Positions 17,339 through 27,500 of a DNA stretch of 64,000 nucleotides are shown piece by piece. Each line of letters begins with the position of its first letter. Positions within the stretch are counted from its first letter, which is position 1. This DNA comes from Helicobacter sp. MIT 11-5569. GTDB lineage: Bacteria > Campylobacterota > Campylobacteria > Campylobacterales > Helicobacteraceae. The position numbers and the translations under genes were made by a program. The notes under the pieces were generated by a model. It was given only the letters and a program-made list of their open reading frames with translations. It ran no database searches and was not told where the DNA came from. Where the stretch lies: contig NZ_JRPB02000001.1 of assembly GCF_000765695.2 (NCBI RefSeq), forward strand, positions 62,001 through 126,000, written 5' to 3'.

Positions 17339-17992
17339 TTAAACAAGTTTTTTTTCTAAATTGTGACTAAGCAAGGATAGCGGGTAGCAAAGCATAAAAT
17401 ACACAATAAAGATTCCACCATACACCCAAAAACTCGCAGTTGGGTAAGAAATGAGATTCACTTCAATAATTTGCTGCCCAACTTTAAGCATATCACTCAC
17501 GCCAATAAGTGCCGCTAAAGAAGTGGTTTTAATCATTCTTGTAAAAAGATTCACAAGGCTTGGCAAAAGACGTTTGAAACTTTGTGGAATGATGATAAAA
17601 ACTTGCACTTGCCATTCTTTTAGCCCCAAAGCTCTTGCACTTTCGCTTTGGTGTGGAGGTAAGCTTGAAATTGCTCCACGCACTAAATCTCCCATTTCAG
17701 CAATCCCCCAAAGGCTAAATGCCAAAATACACGCGCCAACACCACTTAGATTGATTAGGCTTGAAAACCCAAAATAAATAATAAAAAGCCACGCAAGAAT
17801 TGGAATAATCCTAATGGATTCTAAATAAAGCCTGCAAACAAAGCGCAAAAATCTTGAATGCAAAGTCATAACATAGCCCAAAATAAAGCCAAAAATACAA
17901 GAGAATAGAATCGCAATTAGCGCAATTTGAAGCGTTACAAACACACCTTCTAAGATTCTTAAAATATTTTGGGGCACAAATAATAATTCCAT
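17339..17992 (-). CDS. Polar amino-acid ABC transporter permease (second permease)
   Basis: The 217-residue membrane protein has about five hydrophobic helices and the BPD_transp_1 EAA loop ([39 protein letters not shown]). It belongs to the HisMQ/GlnP permease group and is paired with the permease at 19.8-20.5 kb and the downstream ATPase. An RM pair separates the two permeases, so expression of this distal half must read through, or restart within, the insert. Confidence 0.92.
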   Translation of the reverse strand: MELLFVPQNILRILEGVFVTLQIALIAILFSCIFGFILGYVMTLHSRFLRFVCRLYLESIRIIPILAWLFIIYFGFSSLINLSGVGACILAFSLWGIAEMGDLVRGAISSLPPHQSESARALGLKEWQVQVFIIIPQSFKRLLPSLVNLFTRMIKTTSLAALIGVSDMLKVGQQIIEVNLISYPTASFWVYGGIFIVYFMLCYPLSLLSHNLEKKLV

Positions 17993-18021
17993 CTAAGATT
18001 CCTAATATTAGTTATTTCATT

Positions 18022-18648
18022 TTATTCTGTATCTAAAATTTTATGATTTACAAGCATTTCTTTTAGCGCAAAAGGATAGCCTTTGACTTTTTTATCCCAA
18101 CTTTCTATATAAGTTTTTAAAATATATCGCGTTGCTTCAATCTCGCTTCTATCCGAAAACTCCCTATTTTTAGACCAATCACATTGAAAGGGTAAATTAT
18201 TGCCATTTGGCACAAGTGTTTGGATTCTTTTAAGCGATGTATAAAAGCAATCTTTTGTATCATTTTTATTAATAACTAAAAAATAATAATCATAGCCTAT
18301 TTTTAACTCATCTGCTAACATTTTATGGAATTTATCCCAAGATAGAGGCATATTTTTTATCCCGCTTAAAGCATATCCCATACCTAGTTTTGAGGAGCAA
18401 TTATCCGCTACGCTATTGCTCAAATCTGAAATTTTAATATTGATAAAAATTTCATCTTTATCTACGATTCTAAAGTCATACCATTCCCTAATGCTTGGCA
18501 CTTTTATCTCTTTAAAATTTTCAATCAATTTTTTTAAAATTATTTCTTCATTTGTAGCAGAATTTAATCTACCATCATCACTTTCATTTGTTAATGTAAT
18601 CGGATTATTTTGCAAAAAATCAACAATATTTTCTAAATACACAATCAT
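18022..18648 (-). CDS. Probable type II restriction endonuclease
   Basis: The 208-residue protein is assigned as the nuclease partner of the adenine methyltransferase it overlaps by 29 bp. It carries a plausible PD-(D/E)xK-like core: Asp58 in REWYDFRI, then strand FINIKISDL with Lys72 (Asn-x-Lys in place of the usual Glu-x-Lys). No other domain is visible. Restriction genes directly beside a single methyltransferase usually share its target, but the sequence specificity cannot be read here. AT content and location inside a transporter operon point to transfer. Confidence 0.7.
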   Translation of the reverse strand: MIVYLENIVDFLQNNPITLTNESDDGRLNSATNEEIILKKLIENFKEIKVPSIREWYDFRIVDKDEIFINIKISDLSNSVADNCSSKLGMGYALSGIKNMPLSWDKFHKMLADELKIGYDYYFLVINKNDTKDCFYTSLKRIQTLVPNGNNLPFQCDWSKNREFSDRSEIEATRYILKTYIESWDKKVKGYPFALKEMLVNHKILDTE

Positions 18649-19807
18649 CTATCATCGCCTCTTTTAAAGATTTTTGAGCAAAAATATATCTGCCACCTGT
18701 TACAAATCCCATTTGCTCCCAATTTAAATGATTTAATTCTTCAACTGCTTTCTCTAAATCCAAAGGAATCTTTGGAAAAAGTGCTAAAATAGAGCCGTCC
18801 CACTTTTTGCAGTTATTAATAAAAAATGGTTTTTTATTTCTAGTTTTACAATTTACATAGATTCTAGGCTCATTTTCTCTAAAATTTACTGGACGCCCCC
18901 AAGCCCACCAATTCTTTTCATCAAACTTCTTAATACCACGATTGATTAAAATCTCTTTATATTGCTCAAGCTCTAAATCATACCTTTCATAAATCATTTT
19001 TTTAAGCTTTCCTGTTTTTGCTGTTTGCGAACAAACAAACTCTTCTCCCTTATTATTTGCGAAAACTTCATCTTTGCCACTTACTGCACCTACTTTTATA
19101 TCAAAAATCTCTCCTAATGATTTTACTTTCAAACTCTCGCTAAAAGAAATGATTCCATCTTTAATGAGTAAATATTTCTCTCCTTTAAAGGTTTGTGTTT
19201 TATAAGAAAAATTGCCCTTTTCATACCTAAAAATACAAATATTAGGGCAAGATTCTTTGAATAATTTTGTATCTCCATAATCAAAAAAATGTGTGATTGT
19301 CCCATTATCTAGCAACAATTTATTTGTGTATCTTGCTGATGTGAGTTTTATAAAATCTCTTGGGACAATAAAAATCAATTCACCACCATTTTTTAAATGA
19401 TAAAAACATTTTTCAATGAAATAAAGATATAAATTTGCTTCAACATTGATATTTGTTTGGTGGGTAATTTTTAAAAATTTATTATCTACATAAGGAGGAT
19501 TGCCTATAATTGTATCAAATTTCTCAAAAGTAGGATAGTTAAAAAAATCCATATTTAGCACTCTTTTGTCTTTTATCAAATCTGTATCAATTTCAATAAA
19601 AACAGCATTTTCATTGAAGCATTTTCTAAATGCTAGATTTCCGCAACTTGGTTCTAAAAGTCTGCCATTTTTATTTTGTATTAAAGAAATACATTTATTG
19701 ACAAGATTCTTAGGGCTAAAAAACTGCCCCAAATCTCTTTTGAGACCAAATGGAGTAATCTTGCCTTTAAGATGATGTGATTTTTCAACAAAAAAGAATC
19801 TCTCCAT
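18620..19807 (-). CDS. TaqI-type N6-adenine DNA methyltransferase
   Basis: The 395-residue protein has the gamma-class motif order: a motif I region (LLEPSCGNLAFRKCF, residues ~54-68), an acidic residue ending the next strand (VFIEID), then catalytic motif IV NPPY (IGNPPYVDN, about residue 104). The C-terminal half (after about residue 225) is a target-recognition region with GAVSGKDEVF and an aromatic-rich WWAWGRPVNF segment. It protects DNA against the neighbouring nuclease. It begins 1 bp after the upstream permease stop, so the pair has been inserted almost seamlessly in the operon. Confidence 0.85.
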   Translation of the reverse strand: MERFFFVEKSHHLKGKITPFGLKRDLGQFFSPKNLVNKCISLIQNKNGRLLEPSCGNLAFRKCFNENAVFIEIDTDLIKDKRVLNMDFFNYPTFEKFDTIIGNPPYVDNKFLKITHQTNINVEANLYLYFIEKCFYHLKNGGELIFIVPRDFIKLTSARYTNKLLLDNGTITHFFDYGDTKLFKESCPNICIFRYEKGNFSYKTQTFKGEKYLLIKDGIISFSESLKVKSLGEIFDIKVGAVSGKDEVFANNKGEEFVCSQTAKTGKLKKMIYERYDLELEQYKEILINRGIKKFDEKNWWAWGRPVNFRENEPRIYVNCKTRNKKPFFINNCKKWDGSILALFPKIPLDLEKAVEELNHLNWEQMGFVTGGRYIFAQKSLKEAMIDDCVFRKYC

Positions 19808-19808
19808 C

Positions 19809-20483
19809 TCACACCAAATACCGCTTATAATGTTTCTCTAAAAGCGAAAAGAGAATTGATAAAGGCAGTAATACCACCAAATAGCAAAGCACAAGTAAGA
19901 GCAAAGTTTCATTTGTTTTATAATAGCTGCCAATTAAATCTTTAGTTACATACAGCACATCTGCAAGCGCAATCGCGCTAACTACGGAAGTTTCTTTGAG
20001 CAAAAAAATCGCATTAGCACCAATGTAGGGCAAACTCACCATAAGGCTTTGTGGCAACACCACAAAAAGCACAAGTTGCAATTCACTAAGTCCCAAACTC
20101 CGCCCAGATTCTAACTGAATCTTTCCAACAGCTTCTAGCCCAGAGCGGAAGGATTCTGCCATATAACTTCCACCAAGAAAGGTTACACCAATTAACGCAC
20201 AAGTGTAGCTATCTAGCTTTAGCCCAATTTGGGGCAATCCATAATACAAAAAGAAAAGCTGAATCAGTAAAGGCGTATTGCGTGAAAGCTCAATATAACC
20301 TTGAGCTAATGGTGTTAAAAAGCGGAATTTATAGTATTGCACAACAGCAATAAAGAATCCCAAAAGTATAGAAAATAGGATTCCAAAAAAGGATAAATGG
20401 AGTGTTAGCCACAAAGCTTTTGTAAAGGTTGGAATCGCGTTTTTAATAAATACAAAATCAAGGTTGAAAAACAATTCGCCCAA
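19809..20483 (-). CDS. Polar amino-acid ABC transporter permease (first permease)
   Basis: The 224-residue HisMQ/GlnP-type permease contains the EAA loop (FRSGLEAVGKIQLESGRSLGLSELQLVLFVVLPQSLMVSLP) and LSRNTPLLIQLFFLYYGLP, typical of the amino-acid polar uptake family. It is the first gene of the minus-strand operon, with a -10-like TATAAT some 50 bp upstream. Permease 2 and the ATPase follow only after the RM pair. The substrate cannot be assigned; glutamine or another polar amino acid is likely. Confidence 0.92.
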   Translation of the reverse strand: MGELFFNLDFVFIKNAIPTFTKALWLTLHLSFFGILFSILLGFFIAVVQYYKFRFLTPLAQGYIELSRNTPLLIQLFFLYYGLPQIGLKLDSYTCALIGVTFLGGSYMAESFRSGLEAVGKIQLESGRSLGLSELQLVLFVVLPQSLMVSLPYIGANAIFLLKETSVVSAIALADVLYVTKDLIGSYYKTNETLLLLVLCYLVVLLPLSILFSLLEKHYKRYLV

Positions 20484-20530
20484 AAAGAATCCTTGTTGTT
20501 TTAAAAAATAATTTTGTCAATTTTGTAAGA

Positions 20531-20536
20531 ATTATA
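20531..20536 (-). promoter_or_regulatory. -10 element for the ABC transporter operon
   Basis: On the minus strand the bases read TTTTTTGTATAATTC, giving a consensus TATAAT preceded by a T-rich stretch, the common housekeeping promoter form in Helicobacter and Campylobacter. It lies 48 bp from the permease ATG at 20483. Confidence 0.5.
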
Positions 20537-20581
20537 CAAAAAAGATGATTAATTTTCCGCCCACTTTTAAGTCTGTTTTGC

Positions 20582-20587
20582 TACAAT
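20582..20587 (+). promoter_or_regulatory. Extended -10 element for hemJ
   Basis: The sequence TTTTGCTACAATTTTG contains TG-C-TACAAT, an extended -10 box, about 30 bp before the hemJ ATG. It is back-to-back with the opposing ABC operon promoter. Confidence 0.5.
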
Positions 20588-20617
20588 TTTGACTTTTATC
20601 ACTTTTTGGAGGTATTT

Positions 20618-21046
20618 ATGACCTATTTTTATGTGAAGATTTTTCATATTGTGGCGTTTGTATCGTGGATGGCGATGCTCTTTTATCTACCTCGCCTTTT
20701 TGTGTATCACGCAGAGCATATCAATAATACTGGTTTTGTAGAAGTTGTAAAGATTCAAGAAGAAAAACTTTTTAATTTTATCGGTTATCCTGCGCTACTT
20801 TGCACATTGATTTCTGGAATCTGGCTAATCGTATTAGAGCCTAGCTGGTTAAATGGGGGTTGGCTACACGCAAAGATTCTCATTGTTGTGATTTTAGCAG
20901 CATATCATTATAGTTTGTATCGTTATATGATAGCTTTTAGGGAGAATCGTTGTTTTAAAAGTGGTAAATTTTTCCGCGCGTATAATGAAGTTCCAACACT
21001 TGCAATTATTGTGATTACCATTTTAGTGATTCTAAAACCATTTTAA
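20618..21046 (+). CDS. hemJ: Protoporphyrinogen IX oxidase HemJ
   Basis: The 142-residue membrane protein matches HemJ (UPF0093): YFYVKIFHIVAFVSWMAMLFYLPRLFVYH at the N-terminus with the conserved His, then MRL-type substitution PALLCTLISGIWLI, LNGGWLHAKILIVVILAAYHY, and a final helix. HemJ carries out the penultimate step of haem synthesis where HemG/HemY are absent. The ATG at 20618 is preferred over the in-frame TTG at 20606 because the GGAGG ribosome site (20608-20612) lies between them. Confidence 0.92.
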   Translation: MTYFYVKIFHIVAFVSWMAMLFYLPRLFVYHAEHINNTGFVEVVKIQEEKLFNFIGYPALLCTLISGIWLIVLEPSWLNGGWLHAKILIVVILAAYHYSLYRYMIAFRENRCFKSGKFFRAYNEVPTLAIIVITILVILKPF

Positions 21047-21055
21047 AGGCGCATT

Positions 21056-22465
21056 ATGGCAAATCAAAAACTATGGGGCGGGCGATTTAGCGCAAGTGCA
21101 GCAGAGATTTTAGATGCTTTTAATGCGTCTTTGCCTTTTGATAAAAAGCTTTATAAACAAGACATTTTAGGCTCAAAAACACATGCAAAAATGCTTGCAA
21201 ATTGTGGAATCCTAACACAAGAAGAAGCAGAGATAATTTGCAATGGGCTAGAAAAAGTGCAACAAGAAATTTTAGCAGGGGAATTTGTCTTTAAGCTTAG
21301 TGATGAAGATATTCATATGGCAGTGGAGAGCCGCTTGACAGAATTAATTGGCGATGTTGGTAAAAAACTGCATACTGCAAGAAGTCGCAACGACCAAGTC
21401 GCGCTAGATTTTAGGCTTTTTGTGCAAGATTCTAATCAACATTTGCGCACACTTGTTTTAACGCTTATTACGACTTTGCTTAATATTGCAAAAGAGCATA
21501 CACAAAGTATGCTTCCGGGTATGACGCATTTGCAACACGCACAACCTGTAAATTTTGGCTTTTTGCTTTGCGCGTATGCTTGTATGTTTGTCCGAGATTT
21601 TGAGCGATTGGAATCTTCTTTTAAGCGCAATAATTTTTGTCCATTAGGCGCAGCAGCACTTGCGGGAACACCTTATAAAACAGATAGGCATTTTGTCGCA
21701 AAGCAATTAGGATTTACCGCGCCAACATTAAATGCCACAGATTCTGTGAGTGATAGGGATTTTGCCTTAGATTTTTTGTATGATAGCAGTATGCTTGCAA
21801 TGCATATTTCAAGGCTTGCTGAAGAGCTTGTGCTTTGGAGTAGTTATGAGTTTAAATTCATCACTTTAAGCGATGCGTATTCTACGGGAAGTTCTATTAT
21901 GCCTCAAAAGAAAAACCCCGATGTTCCCGAGCTTTTGCGTGGCAAAAGTGGGCGCGTGTATGGGAATTTGATGAGCCTTTTAGTTGTGATGAAAGGCTTA
22001 CCGCTTGCTTATAATAAAGACACACAAGAGGATAAAGAAGGGGTTTTTGATAGTTTTGAAACTTTAGATATTTCTTTAAGAATCTTAAACAGCGTTCTAA
22101 AAACAATGCAAATTAACACAGATTCTATGCTAAAAGCTTGTAAAGTAGGGCATTTAAGTGCGACAGATTTAGCAGATTTTCTTGTGCAGCATTGTGAGAT
22201 TCCTTTTAGAGAAGCGCACCATATCACAGGAAAAGCCGTAGCGCACGCAGAATCCTTGCATAAGGATTTGAGCGATTTAAGCGTGCAGGAGTTATGTTCT
22301 GTGGATTCTAGGATTCCACAAGAAGCGCATAAGAGTTTGGATTTAAGAGCGTCAATGAATAGTCGCAATTCTTATGGCGGGACTTCCACAGAATCCACAT
22401 TAGTGCAGATTGAAAGCTTAAATGCGTGGTTGAATCTTGCTAAAAATACATTAGGAGAAGCATAA
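21056..22465 (+). CDS. argH: Argininosuccinate lyase
   Basis: ArgH releases arginine and fumarate in the last step of arginine synthesis. The fumarase/lyase-superfamily signature [20 protein letters not shown] is at about residues 281-300. The other conserved regions, [17 protein letters not shown] and [16 protein letters not shown], are present. The length of 469 residues is normal. It starts 9 bp after hemJ, and its stop overlaps the next gene start by one base. argC is 18 kb away on the other strand. Confidence 0.96.
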   Translation: MANQKLWGGRFSASAAEILDAFNASLPFDKKLYKQDILGSKTHAKMLANCGILTQEEAEIICNGLEKVQQEILAGEFVFKLSDEDIHMAVESRLTELIGDVGKKLHTARSRNDQVALDFRLFVQDSNQHLRTLVLTLITTLLNIAKEHTQSMLPGMTHLQHAQPVNFGFLLCAYACMFVRDFERLESSFKRNNFCPLGAAALAGTPYKTDRHFVAKQLGFTAPTLNATDSVSDRDFALDFLYDSSMLAMHISRLAEELVLWSSYEFKFITLSDAYSTGSSIMPQKKNPDVPELLRGKSGRVYGNLMSLLVVMKGLPLAYNKDTQEDKEGVFDSFETLDISLRILNSVLKTMQINTDSMLKACKVGHLSATDLADFLVQHCEIPFREAHHITGKAVAHAESLHKDLSDLSVQELCSVDSRIPQEAHKSLDLRASMNSRNSYGGTSTESTLVQIESLNAWLNLAKNTLGEA

Positions 22466-23181
22466 TGTCAAAGCAGCAAGAAATCATCGCAATGTTTGAT
22501 AATATTGCGGGGAGTTATGATTTGACAAACCGCGTGATGAGCTGCGGGATAGATATTGCTTGGCGCAAAAAAGCTTGTCAATTAGCATTTAAAAATCTAT
22601 CCAAAGATTCTTTAAATGCTGTAAATATCGCTGATGTTGCTTGTGGGACAGGAGATATGATAAGCCATTGGCAAAAAAATGCAAACAAAGAAAATGTAAA
22701 AATCCAAAGCATTGTAGGGCTTGACCCAAGCGAGGGAATGCTAAATGTCGCACGCAAAAAACTTCCAGAAGTTGAGTTTGTGCAATGTGAGGCGACTAAG
22801 ATTCCTTTGGAGAGCGCAAGCAAGGATATTATAAGCATTGCCTATGGAATCCGAAATGTCGTAGAAAGAAAGCAAGCATTAGAAGAGTTTGCGCGTGTGC
22901 TTAAACCAAATGGAATCTTAGTAATTTTAGAATTTACCAAATGCGAGAATCCTAGCTTTTTAGAAAAATTAATGGGATTTTATACGAAAAATATTTTGCC
23001 TTTTGTAGGCGGGATTGTTTCAAGAAATTACCGCGCATATCGTTATTTACCGGATTCTATTGAGGAATTTTTAACCGCAGATAAGCTTAATAGCGAACTT
23101 AATGCAGTTAGCTTAAAACCCCTTTATACAAAAGCATTTTCCGCAAGTGTCTGTACGCTTTTTATCGCTAAAAAACTTTAA
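22465..23181 (+). CDS. ubiE: Demethylmenaquinone methyltransferase (UbiE/MenG)
   Basis: This SAM-dependent methyltransferase completes menaquinone. Diagnostic segments are MFDNIAGSYDLTNRVMSCGIDIAWRKKA, motif I VADVACGTGDM, GLDPSEGMLNVARKKLP, and IAYGIRNVVERKQALEEFARVLKPNG. At 238 residues it is normal. Members of this phylum use menaquinone as main quinone, so the menaquinone reaction (rather than ubiquinone) is expected. It is translationally coupled to argH and followed 5 bp later by the permease gene. Confidence 0.94.
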   Translation: MSKQQEIIAMFDNIAGSYDLTNRVMSCGIDIAWRKKACQLAFKNLSKDSLNAVNIADVACGTGDMISHWQKNANKENVKIQSIVGLDPSEGMLNVARKKLPEVEFVQCEATKIPLESASKDIISIAYGIRNVVERKQALEEFARVLKPNGILVILEFTKCENPSFLEKLMGFYTKNILPFVGGIVSRNYRAYRYLPDSIEEFLTADKLNSELNAVSLKPLYTKAFSASVCTLFIAKKL

Positions 23182-23186
23182 AAGAA

Positions 23187-24464
23187 ATGGCTCTTGTTGT
23201 TTTTAGCCTTGTAATGCTTGGCATTTATTTGCGCCCTTTTGGGATTCCAATTTGGCTTACGAGTTTATTTGGCGCAATGCTAAGTTTAGGTTTAGGCAGT
23301 GTTAGCCTCAGTGATATAGGCTTTGTGTGGGGAATGGTGTGGAATAGCTCTTTCGCGCTTGTTGGGCTAATCGTTTTTGCGCTTGCTTTAGAAAAGCTTG
23401 GCTTTTTTGAAGTGTTGGCAAATTTGACACTAAAATTATCACTTCATAAACAAAATCTCACACTTCAAACTTGGAAATTTTATGTGCTTATTGGCTTGCT
23501 TGCAAGTCTTTTAGCAATATTTTTTGCAAATGATGGAGCGATTTTGATTCTAACACCCCTTATGATTGCTTTGTTAAAACATATTAAAACCATAAAATTT
23601 ACGCGTAATCCTTTGATTCTTTTTTTATTATTTGTAAGTTTTATAAGTGATTTTGCTTCAAATTTATTTGTTTTTTCTAATCTTACAAATATCATCACAG
23701 CAGAATTTTTTAAGATTCCATTCTTGGAATTTGCCTTTATGATGGCACTTCCACAATTTTTCGCCATTTTTTCTACTCTTGGGTTATTTTGGCTAATTTT
23801 TGGGCGTAGATTGCCAAAAACTTTAGAGTTTCAGACAAAAACGCAATCTTTGCCAAAGCCTTTTATCACTCTTTTTTGTGCAAGTTTAGTTGTGTTATTG
23901 CTTGTTGGAATTATTAGCGGAGAAAAATTTGGGATTCCACTTAGCGTTTTTACACTTGTCGCAGCTTCTCTTAGTGTGATTTGTGGAATCCTAACGCAAA
24001 AAATACAACTTTTAGGGATTTTAAAAGAAGCACCTTTAAGCATTGTTGTTTTTAGTTTGGGATTGTTTGTTGTGGTTTTTGGGCTAAAAAATATGGGACT
24101 AGTGGAGTTTTTAAGAGAGGAAATTACAAGATTTAGTGCATTCTCATCATTTTTTGGAATCCTTAGTGTTGGTTTTGCTTCGAGTTTTGGAGCAAGTGTA
24201 ATTAACAACTTGCCAATGGTAATGCTTGGAGATTTAGCACTTTTGGATTCTGCTAAAGATTTAGTGTTTGCACATTTGTTGGGTTGTAATATCGGGGCAA
24301 AACTCACGCCTATTGGCTCTTTAGCGACACTTCTTTGGCTTGCTAGTTTAAAGCGTTATGGAATCCATATTAGCTTTTTGCAATATATGTTTGCTTCAGC
24401 TCTTATTACTCTTCCTGTCCTGTGCTGCGCATTGCTTGGATTGTATTTTTATGCAATCCTTTAA
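23187..24464 (+). CDS. ArsB/NhaD-type anion or cation permease
   Basis: This 425-residue protein has about 11-12 hydrophobic helices. The segment LAIFFANDGAILILTPLMIALL matches the ArsB hallmark (FANDGAALILTP), and a second conserved region (FASSFGASVINNLPMVMLGDLAL, GCNIGAKLTPIGSLATLLW) gives the inverted-repeat half of the IT superfamily. ArsB expels arsenite, but related NhaD, citrate and other transporters share these motifs. No arsR or arsC gene is adjacent, so the substrate is uncertain. It is the last gene of the hemJ-argH-ubiE unit. Confidence 0.85.
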   Translation: MALVVFSLVMLGIYLRPFGIPIWLTSLFGAMLSLGLGSVSLSDIGFVWGMVWNSSFALVGLIVFALALEKLGFFEVLANLTLKLSLHKQNLTLQTWKFYVLIGLLASLLAIFFANDGAILILTPLMIALLKHIKTIKFTRNPLILFLLFVSFISDFASNLFVFSNLTNIITAEFFKIPFLEFAFMMALPQFFAIFSTLGLFWLIFGRRLPKTLEFQTKTQSLPKPFITLFCASLVVLLLVGIISGEKFGIPLSVFTLVAASLSVICGILTQKIQLLGILKEAPLSIVVFSLGLFVVVFGLKNMGLVEFLREEITRFSAFSSFFGILSVGFASSFGASVINNLPMVMLGDLALLDSAKDLVFAHLLGCNIGAKLTPIGSLATLLWLASLKRYGIHISFLQYMFASALITLPVLCCALLGLYFYAIL

Positions 24465-24574
24465 AAAATTATTGAATTGATTTCTAACGCCAACGCGCAG
24501 AAAATCAACATAAAAGTTTAAACTAGTTTTTGTTAGAATCCTCACTATTTTAATCGCTTTCACAAGGTTTTTTT

Positions 24575-27500
24575 ATGCAACAAGTAGAAATTTTGGTTTT
24601 AGATTTTGGTTCGCAATATACGCAGCTTATTGCAAGGCGTTTGCGTGAATATGGTGTTTATACTGAGATTGTGCCGTATTTTGAAAAACTAGATTCTATC
24701 AAGGCAAAAAACCCCAAAGGCATTATCCTAAGTGGCGGACCAGCTAGTGTGTATGAAAAAGACGCCTATAAGCCAGATTCCGCGATTTTCACGCTGAATA
24801 TCCCCATTCTTGGAATCTGCTATGGAATGCAATATATTGCGCACTTTTTTGGTGGGCGTGTGGTGAAAGCAGAAGCACAAGAATTTGGCAAAGCGGTGCT
24901 AGAGATTATCAACCACAAACAACCTTTAAGTTTTGAACTTTTCAATCCTAAAAAGTCTGCACAAATGCTTGATAAACTTATGGCTTTGTGGGAAGATTCT
25001 GCACGACAAACGCACCATTTTTTGCAAGAAAAAGATTTCCCAGCTTTGAGGCAAGAGCTTAAAGTCGGATTGCAAAATTGCCAGATTCTTATCGCTAGAA
25101 AGCAAAGCGAAATATTAGGCTTTATTGGCGTGGCAAAAAATTACATCGAAATGCTATTTGTCGCTCCAAATGTGTTTAAAAATGGCGTGGGAAAGGCATT
25201 AATCAATCAAGCATTGAAGCAGTTTTTCAAAAATGCGCCAATCATCAAAGTCGATTGCAATGAGCAAAACCCACAAGCTTTAGGATTCTATCAACATCTT
25301 GGTTTTGAAGTTATTGCCAAAAGCCCCAAAGATTCTGCGGGGCGAGATTTCCCGATTGTGCATTTGGAAGTGCAGGCTGATAAGCTGGCTAAAACTTTAG
25401 AGAAAAAGCCATTAAATTATTCTATTGCAGTTGCGGAGAAAGAGGACTTAAAAGAAATTTTGGCTTTGCAACATAGGGCTTTTGTCGATGAGGCAAAGAG
25501 AGTTGGCAAAATGGATATTGAACCGCTAACGCAAGATTTGCAAAGCATTGAGCAAGAATTTCAAACACAAATGATTCTCAAATGCACACTTGAAAATGGC
25601 GAAATTGTCGGCTCTGTGCGTGGAATCACCAAAAATGGCACAACGCATATTGCAAAACTTTTTGTGGATTTTCAATATCGTAAAAAAGGCATTGCTTCAG
25701 CGTTGATTGAAACGCTTTGTGCAAAGCTCCCCGCAAAGCGATATGAGATTTTTACAAGTGAAAAAAGCCTTGAAAATATTGCATTATATGAAAAATTGGG
25801 ATTTGTGCGCTTTAAGATAGAAAAGCCAAAAGGTTTTCCGATAAAAGCAGTGTTTTTAGAAAAATTTGCAGAATCTCAAAGCATTATTCAAACGAATCGT
25901 TGCACTTTGCGCCCCTATACTCAAGCAGATTTTAAAGATTTACATGCAATAGTAGGTGATAAAAAAACAATGCTTGCGTGGGGGCATGGGTTTGGGAGAG
26001 AAGAGACACAAGAATGGCTTAATAAGCAAATGGCAAATTATCAAAAATATGGCTTTGGAATCTGGGCGATTGTTGATAAACAAAGTGGCAAGATTATTGG
26101 CAATGCGGGGCTAGATTGGACAACGATTGAATTAGATAAAAATAAGCAAAAAGTTGTTGAAATTGACTATATTTTGCAACGTAATTTTTGGAATAAAGGC
26201 TTAGCGACCGAATGTGCTTTGGCATGTTTGGAATATGCTTTTAAGAATCTAGGGCTAGAGGAAGTTTATTGCTTGGTCAAAGAAGATAATTTTGCTTCCC
26301 AAAAGGTTGCACAAAAGCTTGGAATGCGTAAAGTGGGCGAGCTAGTTAAGCTTTACAGAGGCAAAGAACTTCTCCATTTTGTTTTTAAGATTGAAAAACA
26401 GCTTTGGCAGCAACAAAATAGAGATTTATTAACACAAACAAACCAAATAGATTATGGGCTTTTTGCAGGTGTGAAGCAAGATTCTATTGTTTGGATGAGT
26501 CATGCAGATAAGGTTGAAAAAATCCCAAAAGGCTTTGTAGAGCTTGCCAAAAGTGGCAACACGCATTATTGTGCAATTGCAGATTTTGAACGCAGAATCT
26601 ATGCGCTGCAGTTTCACCCCGAAGTCGTGCATAGCGAATGTGGAGGGCAAATGTTGCGTAACTTTGCTGTGGGCATTTGCAGGAGTGATACAAGCTGGAA
26701 TATGCGTAACTTTGCAGAAAGTGAGATAGAAAAATTACGCAAAATTGTAGAGGGTGAATCTGCTCAAAGTTTTATTTCATTCCAACAAGCTTGTGCAAAG
26801 ATAGGAGAAGAACAAGCCGTAAAGAAACTTTCGCAAATATGGGAAGATGGAGCAAGAGTTACTCATCAAGATTTGAGTGAAGAAGAAATTGAGGGTATGA
26901 GAAAAGAAATAGAAGGGGATATTTTAGAAACAAAAAATTTGCTGATAGCTCATAAAAAAGATGAATGGATAGGCTTTATTGCCCTAGAATCTAATGAAAT
27001 CACAATACTTTTTGTTGCACCTCAATATTTTGGGGGTGGATATGGCAAAGCTTTGATAAAAGAAGCCTATCATCAATATTTAAGTAGCTTTGATGAAGTG
27101 ATTGTTGGAAGTCTTGAGAGTTCCTTAGGATTCTATCAACATTTAGGTTTTGAAAGAACAAAAGCAAAATCTATTGAATCTGGGGTAGCAAGTGCATTTT
27201 CTCCCGAACTTATCCCCCTAAGTATCAAGCGTGAAAAATTGCAGCAATCTTTAGGAATTTGCCCACCAAAAATAAGTCGGTGCGAATGGGCTAAGGATAA
27301 AGACAAAAAGGCAAATAAACTCTATGAAGATTATCACGATAAAGAATGGGGTGTGCCGCTGCATGATGATAATAAGCTTTTTGAATTGCTTGTTTTAGAA
27401 GCAATGCAAGCAGGGCTAAGTTGGATTACGATTCTTAAAAAACGCGAGGCTTTTAGAATAGCATTTGATAATTTTAACCCAAAAATTGTGGCAAATTATG

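Noticed and set aside
16593-20483. Insertion sequence or transposase carrying the RM pair
   Set aside because: No transposase, integrase, target-site duplication or terminal inverted repeats are visible; junctions are directly at gene ends.
24926-26413. Insertion in guaA as an intein
   Set aside because: No Cys/Ser at the N-junction with a His-Asn at the C-junction, and the content is GNAT domains rather than Hint or homing-endonuclease motifs.
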